A stretch of 64,000 nucleotides of DNA, from NCBI GenBank assembly GCA_963732585.1, contig CAVSZY010000004.1, positions 496,001 through 560,000 of the forward strand. Reading direction: 5' to 3'. Each line of letters starts with the position of its first letter. Position 1 is the stretch's first letter. The DNA is from WLMZ01 sp963732585. GTDB lineage: Bacteria; Actinomycetota; Acidimicrobiia; Acidimicrobiales; Ilumatobacteraceae. Shown here one piece after another: positions 34,624 through 43,294 of this stretch. The notes under the pieces are model-generated. The model did not search any database. It saw nothing but the letters and a program-made list of their open reading frames with translations, and was not told where the DNA came from. The translations under genes were made by a program, and so were the position numbers.

Positions 34624-34699
34624 CCATTTTCGACATCAAACCGCAATATTTGACGAGTTCGATTTCATCGGCGCTGGTGCAGACCGATAATCCGGTGTC

Positions 34700-35881
34700 C
34701 TATAGCGCCCTGACGAGCAGCGCGTCGCCTTGGCCGCCACCGCCGCACAATGCCGCAGCACCAAGACCGCCGCCGCGGCGACGCAGCTCGTGGAGCATCG
34801 TCAGCGCTAGCCGGTTGCCGCTCATGCCAATCGGGTGGCCAAGCGCGATCGCCCCACCGTTGACGTTGGTGATCTCATCGCTGATCCCCAACTCCTTCAT
34901 CGAGGCGATGCCCACGGCGGCGAAGGCTTCGTTGAGTTCGAACAAGCTGATGTCGCCGACGGACAGACCCGCTCGCTGCAGTGCCTTGAGAATCGCGCCG
35001 CTCGGTTGATGGAGCAACGAGGCGTTATCGGGACCCGCAACCATGCCGTATCCGACAACCTGGCCGATGGGGGCCACGCCGCGTTGCTCAACGGCCCTGG
35101 CCGACATCATCACCAATGCGCACCCGCCGTCGCTGATCTGCGATGCGTTGGCGGCGGTGATCGAGCCATCTTTGACGAAGGCTGGTTTCAGCGCGCCGAG
35201 CGACTCCATTGTCGTGCTCGGGCGAACGCCCTCGTCGGTACTGATGACGATCGGATCGCCTTTGCGCTGCGGGATGCTGACCGGCGTGATCTCATCGTCG
35301 AACAAACCCGCCGCCGCAGCGGCGGCGGCGCGCTGATGGCTCTTCATCGCCGCCTCGTCCTGCTGCTCACGGGAGATCGAAGCACCGGTGTAGTTGTCGG
35401 TGCTCTCACCCATCAGGCAGGAATCGAAGGCACACGACAGGCCATCTTTGATGATGCCGTCGGCCAGTTCGGCGTTGCCGTAACGGAAACCACCGCGGGC
35501 CCCCGAGGCGATGAACGGCGCGTTCGTCATGCTCTCCATACCACCGGCGATGACGATGTCGGCCTCACCGGCGGCGATCATCTGATCGGCGAGGTAGATG
35601 GTGTTCAACCCGCTGAGGCACACCTTGTTGATGTTGACGCTCGGCACGCTCATCGGAATACCCGCCTTGACGGCGGCCTGGCGGGCGGGCACCTGCCCTT
35701 GCCCGGCCATCAGCACCTGCCCCATGAGCACGTGCTCGATTTCCTCAGGGGCCACGCCGGCACGCGCCAGCGCGGCCTTGATGGCCAAGGCACCGAGTTC
35801 GGCGGCGCTGAACCCAGCGAGTGCGCCGCTCATCTTGCCAATCGGAGTGCGTGCCCCCGCAACGATGTATGAACCAGCCAT
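34700..35881 (-). CDS. Acetyl-CoA acetyltransferase (thiolase)
   Basis: A 393-residue thiolase II. The nucleophilic Cys is in NKVCLSGLN, NEAFA and NVNGGAIALGHPIG supply the catalytic Asn/His, and CGGGGQGDA holds the second Cys. It condenses two acetyl-CoA or cleaves 3-ketoacyl-CoA. ATG 35881 is preferred (GGTGG 4 bases upstream) to an upstream start at 35929. It is divergent from ccr, which fits the acetyl-CoA to crotonyl-CoA branch of the ethylmalonyl-CoA pathway. Confidence 0.94.
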   Translation of the reverse strand: MAGSYIVAGARTPIGKMSGALAGFSAAELGALAIKAALARAGVAPEEIEHVLMGQVLMAGQGQVPARQAAVKAGIPMSVPSVNINKVCLSGLNTIYLADQMIAAGEADIVIAGGMESMTNAPFIASGARGGFRYGNAELADGIIKDGLSCAFDSCLMGESTDNYTGASISREQQDEAAMKSHQRAAAAAAAGLFDDEITPVSIPQRKGDPIVISTDEGVRPSTTMESLGALKPAFVKDGSITAANASQISDGGCALVMMSARAVEQRGVAPIGQVVGYGMVAGPDNASLLHQPSGAILKALQRAGLSVGDISLFELNEAFAAVGIASMKELGISDEITNVNGGAIALGHPIGMSGNRLALTMLHELRRRGGGLGAAALCGGGGQGDALLVRAL

Positions 35882-35999
35882 GACGCCACCTTTCGTTTCG
35901 AATCCACCGTCGATCGTATTCCTCGTCACCTACCGATGGGCAACCGGCGGCGGGCCCTGCGCTTGGCAGCGTGCAGCCACGAGCCAGTACCCTCGGTCG

Positions 36000-37358
36000 A
36001 TGAAGAAGATCCTCGAAGCCATCCAAGCCGACGCCAGCGGCGACGAACTCGCCAACATCGCCTTGCCGGAGTCCTACCGAGCGGTGTTCGTCCGGCGAGA
36101 AGACTCCGACATGTTCGAAGGCGTGGCCTCTGCCGACAAGGATCCACGCCAGAGCCTGAAGGTCGGCGAGGTCGCCCTTCCCAACATCGCTCCCGACGAA
36201 GCCGTCGTCGCCGTGATGGCCAGCTCGATCAACTTCAACACGGTGTGGACGAGCATCTTCGAGCCGTTGCCCACCTTTGGTTTTCTCGATCGGCTCGGCA
36301 AGCAGAGCGAGTGGGGGCGGCGTCACGCACTGCCCTACCACGTGGTTGGCTCCGATGCCGCTGGAGTGGTGCTGCGCGTAGGTTCAGCCGTGCGCAACTG
36401 GAAGCCAGGCGATCGCGTCACCGTGCACTGCAACTACGTCGATGACCAGGATCCGTCGTCACACGACGATTCGATGCTCGGCGCCAATCAGCGCATTTGG
36501 GGCTTCGAGACCAACTTTGGTGGACTCGGCGAACTGACGATCGTCAAAGCCAATCAACTGATGCCCAAGCCAACCCACCTCAGTTGGGAAGAGGCAGGGG
36601 TCAACGCATTATGCAATAGCACCAGCTACCGCATGCTCGTGGGTAACAACGGCGCCCGGATGAAGCAAGGCGACACGGTGCTGGTGTGGGGTGCGACCGG
36701 CGGAATCGGCGGATACGCCACCCAATATGTGCTCAACGGCGGCGGCACACCGGTCGGCGTGGTCAGCTCGCCCGACAAGGTTGCCCTGCTCAACGAGCTT
36801 GGTGTCGAGGCAGTGATCGACCGGCGCGCCGAGGGGTATCGATTCTGGAAGGACGCCACTACCCAGGACGAGGGTGAATGGCGTCGCTTCGGCAAGACGA
36901 TTCGATCGCTGGTCGGTGATGATCCCGACATCGTTTTCGAGCACGTTGGTCGCCAGACGATGGGCGCGTCGATCTTCGCGGTCAAACGTGGCGGAACCGT
37001 CGTCACCTGTGCGGCCACCTCCGGATATATGGTCGAGTTCGACAATCGCCACTTCTGGATGAAGCTGAAGAAGCTTCTGGCCTCGCACTTCGCCAACTAC
37101 GCCGAAGCCTGGCAGGCCAACCGTCTGATCGATAGCGGGCGCATCCAGCCTTTGCTTTCAGCGGTTTACGATCTCGATCACACCGCGGATGCGGCGCTGA
37201 AGATCCATCGCAACGAGCATGAGGGCAAGATCGGCATCCTCTGTCTCGCCCCGCAGGAAGGCTTGGGTATCGATGATCCCGCCAAGCGCGAGCGCATCGG
37301 AGAATCGAAGATCACGCTGTTCCGACGCCACGGCGAGGGCGCTAGCCGGGCATCATAG
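36000..37358 (+). CDS. ccr: Crotonyl-CoA carboxylase/reductase
   Basis: It carboxylates and reduces crotonyl-CoA to ethylmalonyl-CoA with NADPH. The medium-chain dehydrogenase fold is seen with PYHVVGSDAAGVV, WKPGDRV and the nucleotide loop VWGATGGIGGYATQ. Family features include the insert with NYVDDQDPSSHDDS, QRIWGFETNFGGL, and HFANYAEAW near the C-terminus. Length is 452 residues. Start ATG 36000 is set by conservation (MKKILEAI). The epimerase gene follows after 4 bases. Confidence 0.94.
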   Translation: MKKILEAIQADASGDELANIALPESYRAVFVRREDSDMFEGVASADKDPRQSLKVGEVALPNIAPDEAVVAVMASSINFNTVWTSIFEPLPTFGFLDRLGKQSEWGRRHALPYHVVGSDAAGVVLRVGSAVRNWKPGDRVTVHCNYVDDQDPSSHDDSMLGANQRIWGFETNFGGLGELTIVKANQLMPKPTHLSWEEAGVNALCNSTSYRMLVGNNGARMKQGDTVLVWGATGGIGGYATQYVLNGGGTPVGVVSSPDKVALLNELGVEAVIDRRAEGYRFWKDATTQDEGEWRRFGKTIRSLVGDDPDIVFEHVGRQTMGASIFAVKRGGTVVTCAATSGYMVEFDNRHFWMKLKKLLASHFANYAEAWQANRLIDSGRIQPLLSAVYDLDHTADAALKIHRNEHEGKIGILCLAPQEGLGIDDPAKRERIGESKITLFRRHGEGASRAS

Positions 37359-37362
37359 AACC

Positions 37363-37773
37363 ATGCTGCTGACTGAAATCGACCATGTCGCCATCGCCGT
37401 ACGCGACCTTGAGGCCGCCATCGACTACTACCAGCGGGCCTTCGGGGCCGAGGTCGAACATCGCGAGTTCGTCGAGCGCGACGGCGTTGAGGAGGCGCTG
37501 CTGAAGGTAGCGGAGAGCTACATCCAGCTGATGCGCCCGACGCGCGCCGACTCACCCGTAGCCAAGGCAATCGACAAGCGTGGCGAAGGACTGCACCACA
37601 TCGGCTACCGCGTCGCCGACTGCGGCGAGGCACTGGCGGCGATGATCGCCGCCGGTGCCACACCAATCGATCAGGCGCCGCGCCCCGGTAGCCGACACAC
37701 CACGGTGGCGTTCATCCACCCCAAAGGCAGTTTCGGCACCCTGATCGAGCTCGTTGAGGATCCGAACGCCTAA
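37363..37773 (+). CDS. mce: Methylmalonyl-CoA epimerase
   Basis: A 136-residue VOC-fold metalloenzyme that interconverts the epimers of methylmalonyl- or ethylmalonyl-CoA. Metal and acid-base positions are in EIDHVAIAVRDL, GLHHIGYRV and GTLIELVED (His, His, Glu). It sits 4 bases after ccr, as in ethylmalonyl-CoA pathway clusters. The mutase genes are not in the window. Confidence 0.92.
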   Translation: MLLTEIDHVAIAVRDLEAAIDYYQRAFGAEVEHREFVERDGVEEALLKVAESYIQLMRPTRADSPVAKAIDKRGEGLHHIGYRVADCGEALAAMIAAGATPIDQAPRPGSRHTTVAFIHPKGSFGTLIELVEDPNA

Positions 37774-37797
37774 TTTCTTTTCGCCCATCGAACGGCC

Positions 37798-39018
37798 TCA
37801 GAGCTCGATGAGAAGGCCCTTCAAGTAGGCCGCCTCGGGAAAGTCGAGCGGCACGGGATGGTCGCTCGGCTGGTTGAAACGGCCGATGATACGCGCCGTC
37901 CGCTTGGCGTCGACGGCCGCCCCAGCGACCACCTTCTGAAACAGATCTGGGCTGACAGCACCACTGCACGAGAACGTCAACAACAGCCCTCCCGGAGCGA
38001 GCAACTTCATCGCCAGCAGGTTGAGATCCTTATAGGCCCTGGTCGCCCGGTCGAGGTGGCGATCGTTGTGTGCCAACTTCGGCGGATCGAGGATGATCAG
38101 GTCGAACTCGCGTCGTCTATCGCGGAACCGACGAAGCTCCTCGAAGGCGTTGGCCTCGATCAACTCCCCCGCGTCGACGCCGTTCAATTCGGCATTGCGC
38201 TGCACGCCGACGAGCACCGCGGCCGAGGAGTCGAGGCTGGTCACCGACGTCGCGCCAGCACCCATCGCGATCGCGCTCATCGAGCCCGTGTAGCTGAACG
38301 CATTGAGCACTCGACGCCCGGAGACTAGCTCCGCGAGCTGCTGCCGTGGATCGCGTTGGTCCAGGTAGAAGCCTGTTTTATGGCCCTCGCCAATCGACAC
38401 GGCGAAGCGATGGCCGTGTTCGTTGATAACCATTTCTGGCGGGGGTTGCTGGCCATGAAGCAGACCGGCGCGGGCCTCGAGGCCTTCGCGCTGGCGGGCG
38501 TCGATATCCGACCGCTCGTAGACGCAGGTCACCCCTGGCAGCGCGAACAAGGCGTCGGAGATGACACCACGCCAACGCTCCGCGCCGGCGCTACCGAGCT
38601 GCACCACGACGGCGTCGCCGTAACGATCGGCGACCACTCCGGGAAGGCCGTCGGCCTCACTGAATATGTTTCTGGTGGAATCTGTCGCTGCTAAGAGCCT
38701 CATGCGGCGCTGCGAAGCGGCCACTATTCGTGAACTAATAAGGTCTTCGTCGACCCGTTCATCCGCCTCAAAGGTCCAAACTCGCGCCCGAATCTGAGAC
38801 TCCGGGGAAAAGGCCGCCCATGCCAAAAACTCACCCGACGTCGAAACAACACGGATCGTTTCTCCCGACTCGGGACTGCCCTCCACGCGTGACACAGCGC
38901 CGCTGAACACCCACGGATGGCGTCGGCGAAGCGACTTCTCGCGGCCCGCATGTAGCACTAGCTGGGGAAGTGTCGACGAAGGCATCGGCAGCGAGGCTAG
39001 GTCAAAAGTTGCAGTCAA
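37798..39018 (-). CDS. RlmI-like class I SAM-dependent rRNA methyltransferase, paralogue 1
   Basis: The protein has an N-terminal PUA domain (LRRRHPWVFSGAVSR), a central domain (LPGVVADRYGD) and a Rossmann methyltransferase domain (VLNAFSYTGSMSAIAMG, LDSS, LILDPPKL, FSCSGAV). This order matches RlmI, which makes m5C1962 in 23S rRNA. FSCSG carries the Cys expected for m5C catalysis. A second paralogue is found near 57 kb, so target assignment between them is uncertain. ATG 39018 and the internal Met 12 are both possible starts. Confidence 0.85.
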   Translation of the reverse strand: MTATFDLASLPMPSSTLPQLVLHAGREKSLRRRHPWVFSGAVSRVEGSPESGETIRVVSTSGEFLAWAAFSPESQIRARVWTFEADERVDEDLISSRIVAASQRRMRLLAATDSTRNIFSEADGLPGVVADRYGDAVVVQLGSAGAERWRGVISDALFALPGVTCVYERSDIDARQREGLEARAGLLHGQQPPPEMVINEHGHRFAVSIGEGHKTGFYLDQRDPRQQLAELVSGRRVLNAFSYTGSMSAIAMGAGATSVTSLDSSAAVLVGVQRNAELNGVDAGELIEANAFEELRRFRDRRREFDLIILDPPKLAHNDRHLDRATRAYKDLNLLAMKLLAPGGLLLTFSCSGAVSPDLFQKVVAGAAVDAKRTARIIGRFNQPSDHPVPLDFPEAAYLKGLLIEL

Positions 39019-39181
39019 ATGACGTTTCCCTATTGCATTGTCTGCGGAAATGTCAACTAAGCTTCAAGAAACCGTCAAATGGCGGTGACAGCATGGGTAG
39101 TTCTCAGCGTAAATAAGCGCCGGGGCGCCGTGAACATAGGGACTGCTGGCATTCCCCCTGAAACGACGTGGTGTCCGCAAC

Positions 39182-39214
39182 CGGGTCGTGAACGAGTGAA
39201 GAAGGCGACCCGTC
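39182..39214 (+). promoter_or_regulatory. Leader hairpin before Thr-rich surface protein
   Basis: CGGGTCG and CGACCCG can form a 7-base-pair stem over a 17-base loop about 30 bases before the start codon of the downstream gene. No T-run follows. It lies in an intergenic stretch of about 220 bases with no other feature seen. Confidence 0.3.
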
Positions 39215-39241
39215 ATTTAAACCTAAGGTCAGGTTCAACGT

Positions 39242-40102
39242 ATGAAATTCATTACTCGTTCAAAGGCTGCTGCTGCTGCATTCGCGGTTGGCGTCGGCGT
39301 TCTCACTGGCTCACTGGGCATGGGAGGAGTCGCTTCGGCGTCGTTCTGTCGGCTCAACAACTACGTCTGGAGCGGAAGTGCCACGGCCCCCGAGGTCGTC
39401 ACCACTATCCCGGTTCCGGTCGGCGACGAAGTGCAACAGACCATTTACGTCGTCTATGACGCAACCGGCTCCGGCGAGACGATCTCCGTCACCGTCGGCG
39501 GTGTTGCTGTCGGTGGCTCGGGTGGAGCGGGAAGCAATGTCATCCTGCTCAACGGTGTCGCTATCCAGACCAACGGTGGCAACGTCACCCTGGTGCACGA
39601 GACTGGCACCGTCGGCGGATTGACGATCACGAACGTGTTCGTTCAGGTCAACACCTGTACCGAGGTCGATCCGGGCACAACGACCACGTCAGTTGCCGCG
39701 CCGACGACAACGGCTGCGCCAGCCACGACGGTCGCTGCGACAACCACCCAGGCACCGACAACCACCCAGGCACCGGCGACGACCGCGGCGCCGACGACGA
39801 CCGCCGCTGCGGCGACCACAACGGTCGCTCCCACCACGTCGGTCGCGAGTGCTGCGGTGACAACCACCGTTGCCGCGGCAACGACCGTCGCCCCGACCAC
39901 GGTGGCGCCGACGACCTCGGTGGCCAGCGCTGGCCCAACGACAGTCAAGGCCACGACGACCACCCTGAGGACGCAGGTCAGCAGCAGCGGCGTGCTCCCA
40001 GATGCCGGTAGCAACATCGATGCCATTGGCTTCCTCGGGTTCTTGGCGTTGTTGGTTGGTGGATCGCTGATGATCGCCCGCCGTCGCACCACAGCCGACT
40101 GA
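39242..40102 (+). CDS. Secreted Thr-rich surface protein with LPxTG-like anchor
   Basis: A signal peptide (to about residue 33, ending VASAS) is followed by a beta-rich domain of about 100 residues with two Cys, then a linker of about 100 residues rich in TTTAAPATT-type repeats. The C-terminus has GVLPDAGS, a hydrophobic segment and RRRTT, the layout of a sortase substrate with LPDAG replacing LPxTG. The globular domain is unrecognised. No sortase gene is in the window. Confidence 0.75.
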   Translation: MKFITRSKAAAAAFAVGVGVLTGSLGMGGVASASFCRLNNYVWSGSATAPEVVTTIPVPVGDEVQQTIYVVYDATGSGETISVTVGGVAVGGSGGAGSNVILLNGVAIQTNGGNVTLVHETGTVGGLTITNVFVQVNTCTEVDPGTTTTSVAAPTTTAAPATTVAATTTQAPTTTQAPATTAAPTTTAAAATTTVAPTTSVASAAVTTTVAAATTVAPTTVAPTTSVASAGPTTVKATTTTLRTQVSSSGVLPDAGSNIDAIGFLGFLALLVGGSLMIARRRTTAD

Positions 40103-40137
40103 TCAACTCGTGGGCGTTCGCCCACTAGCGTGATCTC

Positions 40138-41076
40138 ATGAAGACCCATCTGATCGACGGTACGTACGAGCTTTTTCGTCAGCACTTCGGTCAGATGGGT
40201 CGTCACGCGTCTGAGGTCCCGTTCAGCGCCACGATCGGTGTGCTGTCCTCCACGCTGCAACTGATCGCTGATGGCGCAACGCACATCGGCGTGGCCAGCG
40301 ATCATGTCATCGAGAGCTTCCGCAACGACCTGTGGGCTGGCTACAAGACCAGCGTGGGGATGGATCCCGAGTTGTTGACCCAGATTCCGCTGATGGAGAA
40401 GGGGTTGACGGCGATGGGGGTGACCACCTGGGCCATGGTCGAGTTCGAGGCCGACGACGCCCTCGGTGCCGCGGCGGCGATCGCCGATGCCGATCCGCGG
40501 GTGGACCAGGTGTTGATTGTGACGCCCGACAAAGACCTCGGGCAATGCGTGCGCGGCGACCGGGTGGTGCAATACGACCGGCGTAAACAGGAGATCATCA
40601 ACGAGGACGGCGTGATCGCCAAATTCGGCGTCGGGCCGGGATCGATCGCCGATTATCTGGCCTTGGTCGGCGACTCAGCCGATGGCTTTCCGGGGCTCGC
40701 CGGATGGGGGGCCAAGAGCGCGTCGGCAGTGCTCGCTGTGTACGGGTCGTTGGAGAAGATCCCGCGGACCGCAGGGGAATGGGCAGTGCCCGGGTTGCGA
40801 GGTGCGGAGAAGCTCTCATCGACCCTGCAACACGACTTCGAGTTGGCGCTGCTGTTTCGCCGGATCGCCACGATCGAGACCGACGTCGAGGTTGGCGCGG
40901 TGGATGACTGGCGCTGGCAAGGGCCCACCGACGGCTTCGCTGCCTTCGCCCAACTGCTGGGGGCACCCCAGTTGGTGCAACGTGTCGAGCGGCTCGCCGC
41001 GCAGCGGCGAGCCGCGAAACACCCGCTGGCTGAGGTGACGGCCAGGCAGGCTGCGGCACACAACCAAAACCGTTGA
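40138..41076 (+). CDS. 5'-3' exonuclease / flap endonuclease-like protein
   Basis: A 312-residue stand-alone relative of the Pol I exonuclease domain. HLIDGTYELFRQHFG provides the first metal Asp, VEFEADDALGAAA the acidic cluster, and VTPDKDLGQCV the DxD-type residues; VGDSADGFPGLAGWGAKSA is the helix-3-turn motif. Several cluster acids are kept, so activity is likely. The last 43 bases of the gene run antisense to the predicted SRP RNA. The C-terminal tail is Ala/Gln-rich and probably disordered. Confidence 0.85.
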   Translation: MKTHLIDGTYELFRQHFGQMGRHASEVPFSATIGVLSSTLQLIADGATHIGVASDHVIESFRNDLWAGYKTSVGMDPELLTQIPLMEKGLTAMGVTTWAMVEFEADDALGAAAAIADADPRVDQVLIVTPDKDLGQCVRGDRVVQYDRRKQEIINEDGVIAKFGVGPGSIADYLALVGDSADGFPGLAGWGAKSASAVLAVYGSLEKIPRTAGEWAVPGLRGAEKLSSTLQHDFELALLFRRIATIETDVEVGAVDDWRWQGPTDGFAAFAQLLGAPQLVQRVERLAAQRRAAKHPLAEVTARQAAAHNQNR

Positions 41077-41141
41077 AGGCTGCTACCTCCCGGTCCTGAC
41101 CTGGTTCCCGGACGATTGTTGCACAGGACCCGACCGCCACC
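41034..41141 (-). ncRNA. ffs: Signal recognition particle RNA, small bacterial type
   Basis: The minus strand carries ACCAGGTCAGGACC, a GGGA loop and GGTAGCAGCC, the SRP helix-8 core with its asymmetric internal loops (TCAGG/AGCAG). Further out, GTGCAAC upstream and GTTGTGTGCC downstream match the arms of actinobacterial SRP RNA, and GGTGGCGG at the 5' end can pair with CCGTCACC at the 3' end. The ends are set by that pairing and may be off by several bases. The 3' part lies inside the exonuclease reading frame. Confidence 0.82.
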
Positions 41142-41227
41142 TCACCCAACGGGTGCTTATCACGGTGCGGTCAGACTAGCCGCCCGCTACCCTTCTCACA
41201 CCTGCACGGCATTTTGTTGTGTCAGTT

Positions 41228-41315
41228 GGAGGGTTGCGAGAGCGGCCGAATCGGCACGCCTGGAAAGCGTGTGATGTGCAAACATCCGTGGGTTCAAATC
41301 CCACACCCTCCGCCA
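41228..41315 (+). tRNA. tRNA-Ser(GGA)
   Basis: Acceptor GGAGGGT pairs with ACCCTCC, the anticodon loop CTGGAAA sits in a CACGC/GCGTG stem (anticodon GGA), a long variable arm (TGATGTGCAAACATC) marks serine, the T arm is GTGGG-TTCAAAT-CCCAC, and CCA is encoded. Confidence 0.97.
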
Positions 41316-41470
41316 GTTGCTGTGCTCGCCGTCGCCGTGTCTCAGATGGCGACGAGCGCACATCCGATACCCCCTGCGGCGTTCGAATTGGCAAGTTTGG
41401 GCGGTGGCGGATCGGGTAGGGAAGACAGCGCCTCCGGGTGGTATCCCTGTGACGACCCTTGCGACGTGGG

Positions 41471-42568
41471 TTAGCGAGCGATGTCGGGGTCGGGAAGCAT
41501 GACCTCGCGGACGATGCCGACGAAGTCGTACCACGCGGCGATGAACGACCGAAGGGTGCGCAGCGTCGGACCGAAGCTGTCGAACTCGGCGATCGACATG
41601 CCGTCCGGTTCGTAGGCCCGGTTGAAGTCGCCGAACTTGGCCTGCAGCTCGGCAACAATCGCGGCGTCGACCGGAATGTCCAGGCGCGGCACGGGGTGGT
41701 GGCCCGATTGGTTGGCCTTGACCTGCCATTCCCACGGCATGGTCTGCACGATGTCGCCACCGACGAGCTCGCTCCAGTGGCCGAGATGACGGTAGGCCGC
41801 TGAGAGGATCTTGGTGCGATAGCCGCGTTCTTGAAACAGTGCCGCGCCGCGTTTGAAGCAGGCGATCCCGGCCCAGTCGAGCACCGCGGGGTCGATCTCG
41901 ATGCCATCACGCTTGGCGATTACCTTCAGCCAGTCGTCGAGCCGACCGATCATCATCGTCGCCACCGGGGCCATGTGCGCGGTGTCGAGCCCAGCGGCAT
42001 CGCGCCGTTGCAGTCCTCGTTCGATCGCTTCGGCAATGGCCAACACCTGGGGCACACAGAAGCTGACGGTGACGTTGAGATTGACGCCGTTGAACGTGGC
42101 CTCTTCGACCATGGCGATACCCGCTGCCGTGGCCGGCATCTTCACCTGCATGTTCGGGCCGAGGGCCGACAGCTCGATGCTTTGGGCGAGCATTGCCGCG
42201 CTGTTGTTGTGCAGCGTCGGATCGGTTTGCACCGACAGGCGACCCCACGTGTGATCGTGTGCTTCGAATACCGGCTCCAGCATCTGCGCCCCGGCCTGGC
42301 ACATCTCGGTGTACAGCTGCCAGGCGATCGCTCGCTCATGCAGGCCCGGGTTGGCGCGGACCAGTTCGGCGATCCGCGGCTGCCACTTGGCCGCTTCGGA
42401 CTTGAGCACCGTGAGGCAGATCACCGGGTTGCTCGTGGCACCCGTCGCCCCTCGCTCGATCGCATAGGCCAACTCGGACGACGCGCAACTGTCGTTGAAA
42501 TAGCGCGTCGGGGTGGTCTCGGTCATCACCTTCATCGGCGATTGAGCTGCGGACGGTTCGCTCGACAT
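41471..42568 (-). CDS. tal: Transaldolase-like protein
   Basis: A 365-residue aldolase-fold protein of the pentose phosphate pathway. GATSNPVI near residue 45 and MQVKMPATAAGI near residue 160 fit transaldolase, the latter with the Schiff-base Lys; NVTVSFCVPQ follows. It is longer than the minimal transaldolase and belongs to the TalAB-like branch, so a different sugar substrate is possible. ATG 42568 has AGGAG 7 bases upstream. It is divergent from the next gene. Confidence 0.8.
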   Translation of the reverse strand: MSSEPSAAQSPMKVMTETTPTRYFNDSCASSELAYAIERGATGATSNPVICLTVLKSEAAKWQPRIAELVRANPGLHERAIAWQLYTEMCQAGAQMLEPVFEAHDHTWGRLSVQTDPTLHNNSAAMLAQSIELSALGPNMQVKMPATAAGIAMVEEATFNGVNLNVTVSFCVPQVLAIAEAIERGLQRRDAAGLDTAHMAPVATMMIGRLDDWLKVIAKRDGIEIDPAVLDWAGIACFKRGAALFQERGYRTKILSAAYRHLGHWSELVGGDIVQTMPWEWQVKANQSGHHPVPRLDIPVDAAIVAELQAKFGDFNRAYEPDGMSIAEFDSFGPTLRTLRSFIAAWYDFVGIVREVMLPDPDIAR

Positions 42569-42661
42569 GGGGCTGCTCCTGGTAACGGCGGATCGTCCAC
42601 GACCATACCCGCTGTGCTGAGGTCCAATCTGATCCGAAGTATCGGATGGCAGACTGGAGCG

Positions 42662-43294
42662 ATGCTGCTCAACCAGGCGACCCAAGAAGGGATTCGCGAC
42701 GGACAGATCGACCTCGTCTTTCGCCGCTGGCGACGCCCAACGGTAAAGACAGGCGGAACGCTGCGCTGTTCGGTTGGGGAGCTGTCGATTCGGGGTGTTC
42801 AGGTCATCGACCCGACGTCGATCGATGATGCTCAGGCCCGACGCGCCGGGTTCGACGGGCGTGGCTCGCTGATCGACGATCTGTTTCGCGAGCGTCGGCC
42901 AGGCGGACGAGCGCGCACCGCGCAGGTCGACGGGTCGAGCGAGTTGTATCGGGTTGAGGTCGCCTTCGCTGGCGCCGACGCGCGGGTGGCGTTGCGCTCG
43001 ACGTTGCTCAACGACGACGAGTTGGCGCAGACGATCGTGCGGCTGGCGTCGATCGATCGACGGTCGGCTCGGGGACCGTGGACAACCCGCTCGCTGCAGT
43101 TGATCGCCACGTGGCCCGGTCGGCGGGCGCCGGAGTTGGCTGAGATCGAAGGCCAGGAAACGTTGAAGTGGAAGGCCGAAATTCGGCGGCTGAAGGAGCT
43201 TGGTCTGACGGAGAGTCTGGCTGTCGGGTATCGCTTGTCGCCGCGCGGCGAGCAGGTGCTTGCGGCAATCGACGAGCAGACGGGGGCGACGTGA
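42662..43294 (+). CDS. Protein with ASCH/PUA-like N-terminal domain
   Basis: A 210-residue soluble protein. The first 75 residues (IDLVFRRWRRPTVKTGGTLR ... GVQVIDPTSI) resemble a compact ASCH/PUA-like RNA-binding fold; the C-terminal half (KWKAEIRRLKELGLTES ... LSPRGEQVL) resembles a winged-helix-like segment. Both readings are by eye and tentative. The stop overlaps the tadA GTG (GTGA), so a link to tRNA or nucleotide handling is possible but unproven. Confidence 0.55.
   Translation: MLLNQATQEGIRDGQIDLVFRRWRRPTVKTGGTLRCSVGELSIRGVQVIDPTSIDDAQARRAGFDGRGSLIDDLFRERRPGGRARTAQVDGSSELYRVEVAFAGADARVALRSTLLNDDELAQTIVRLASIDRRSARGPWTTRSLQLIATWPGRRAPELAEIEGQETLKWKAEIRRLKELGLTESLAVGYRLSPRGEQVLAAIDEQTGAT

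Noticed and set aside
41831..42661. Plus-strand open frame running ahead of the ASCH-like gene through the transaldolase region
   Set aside because: It is the reverse shadow of the transaldolase gene, which has clear motifs and a good ribosome site.
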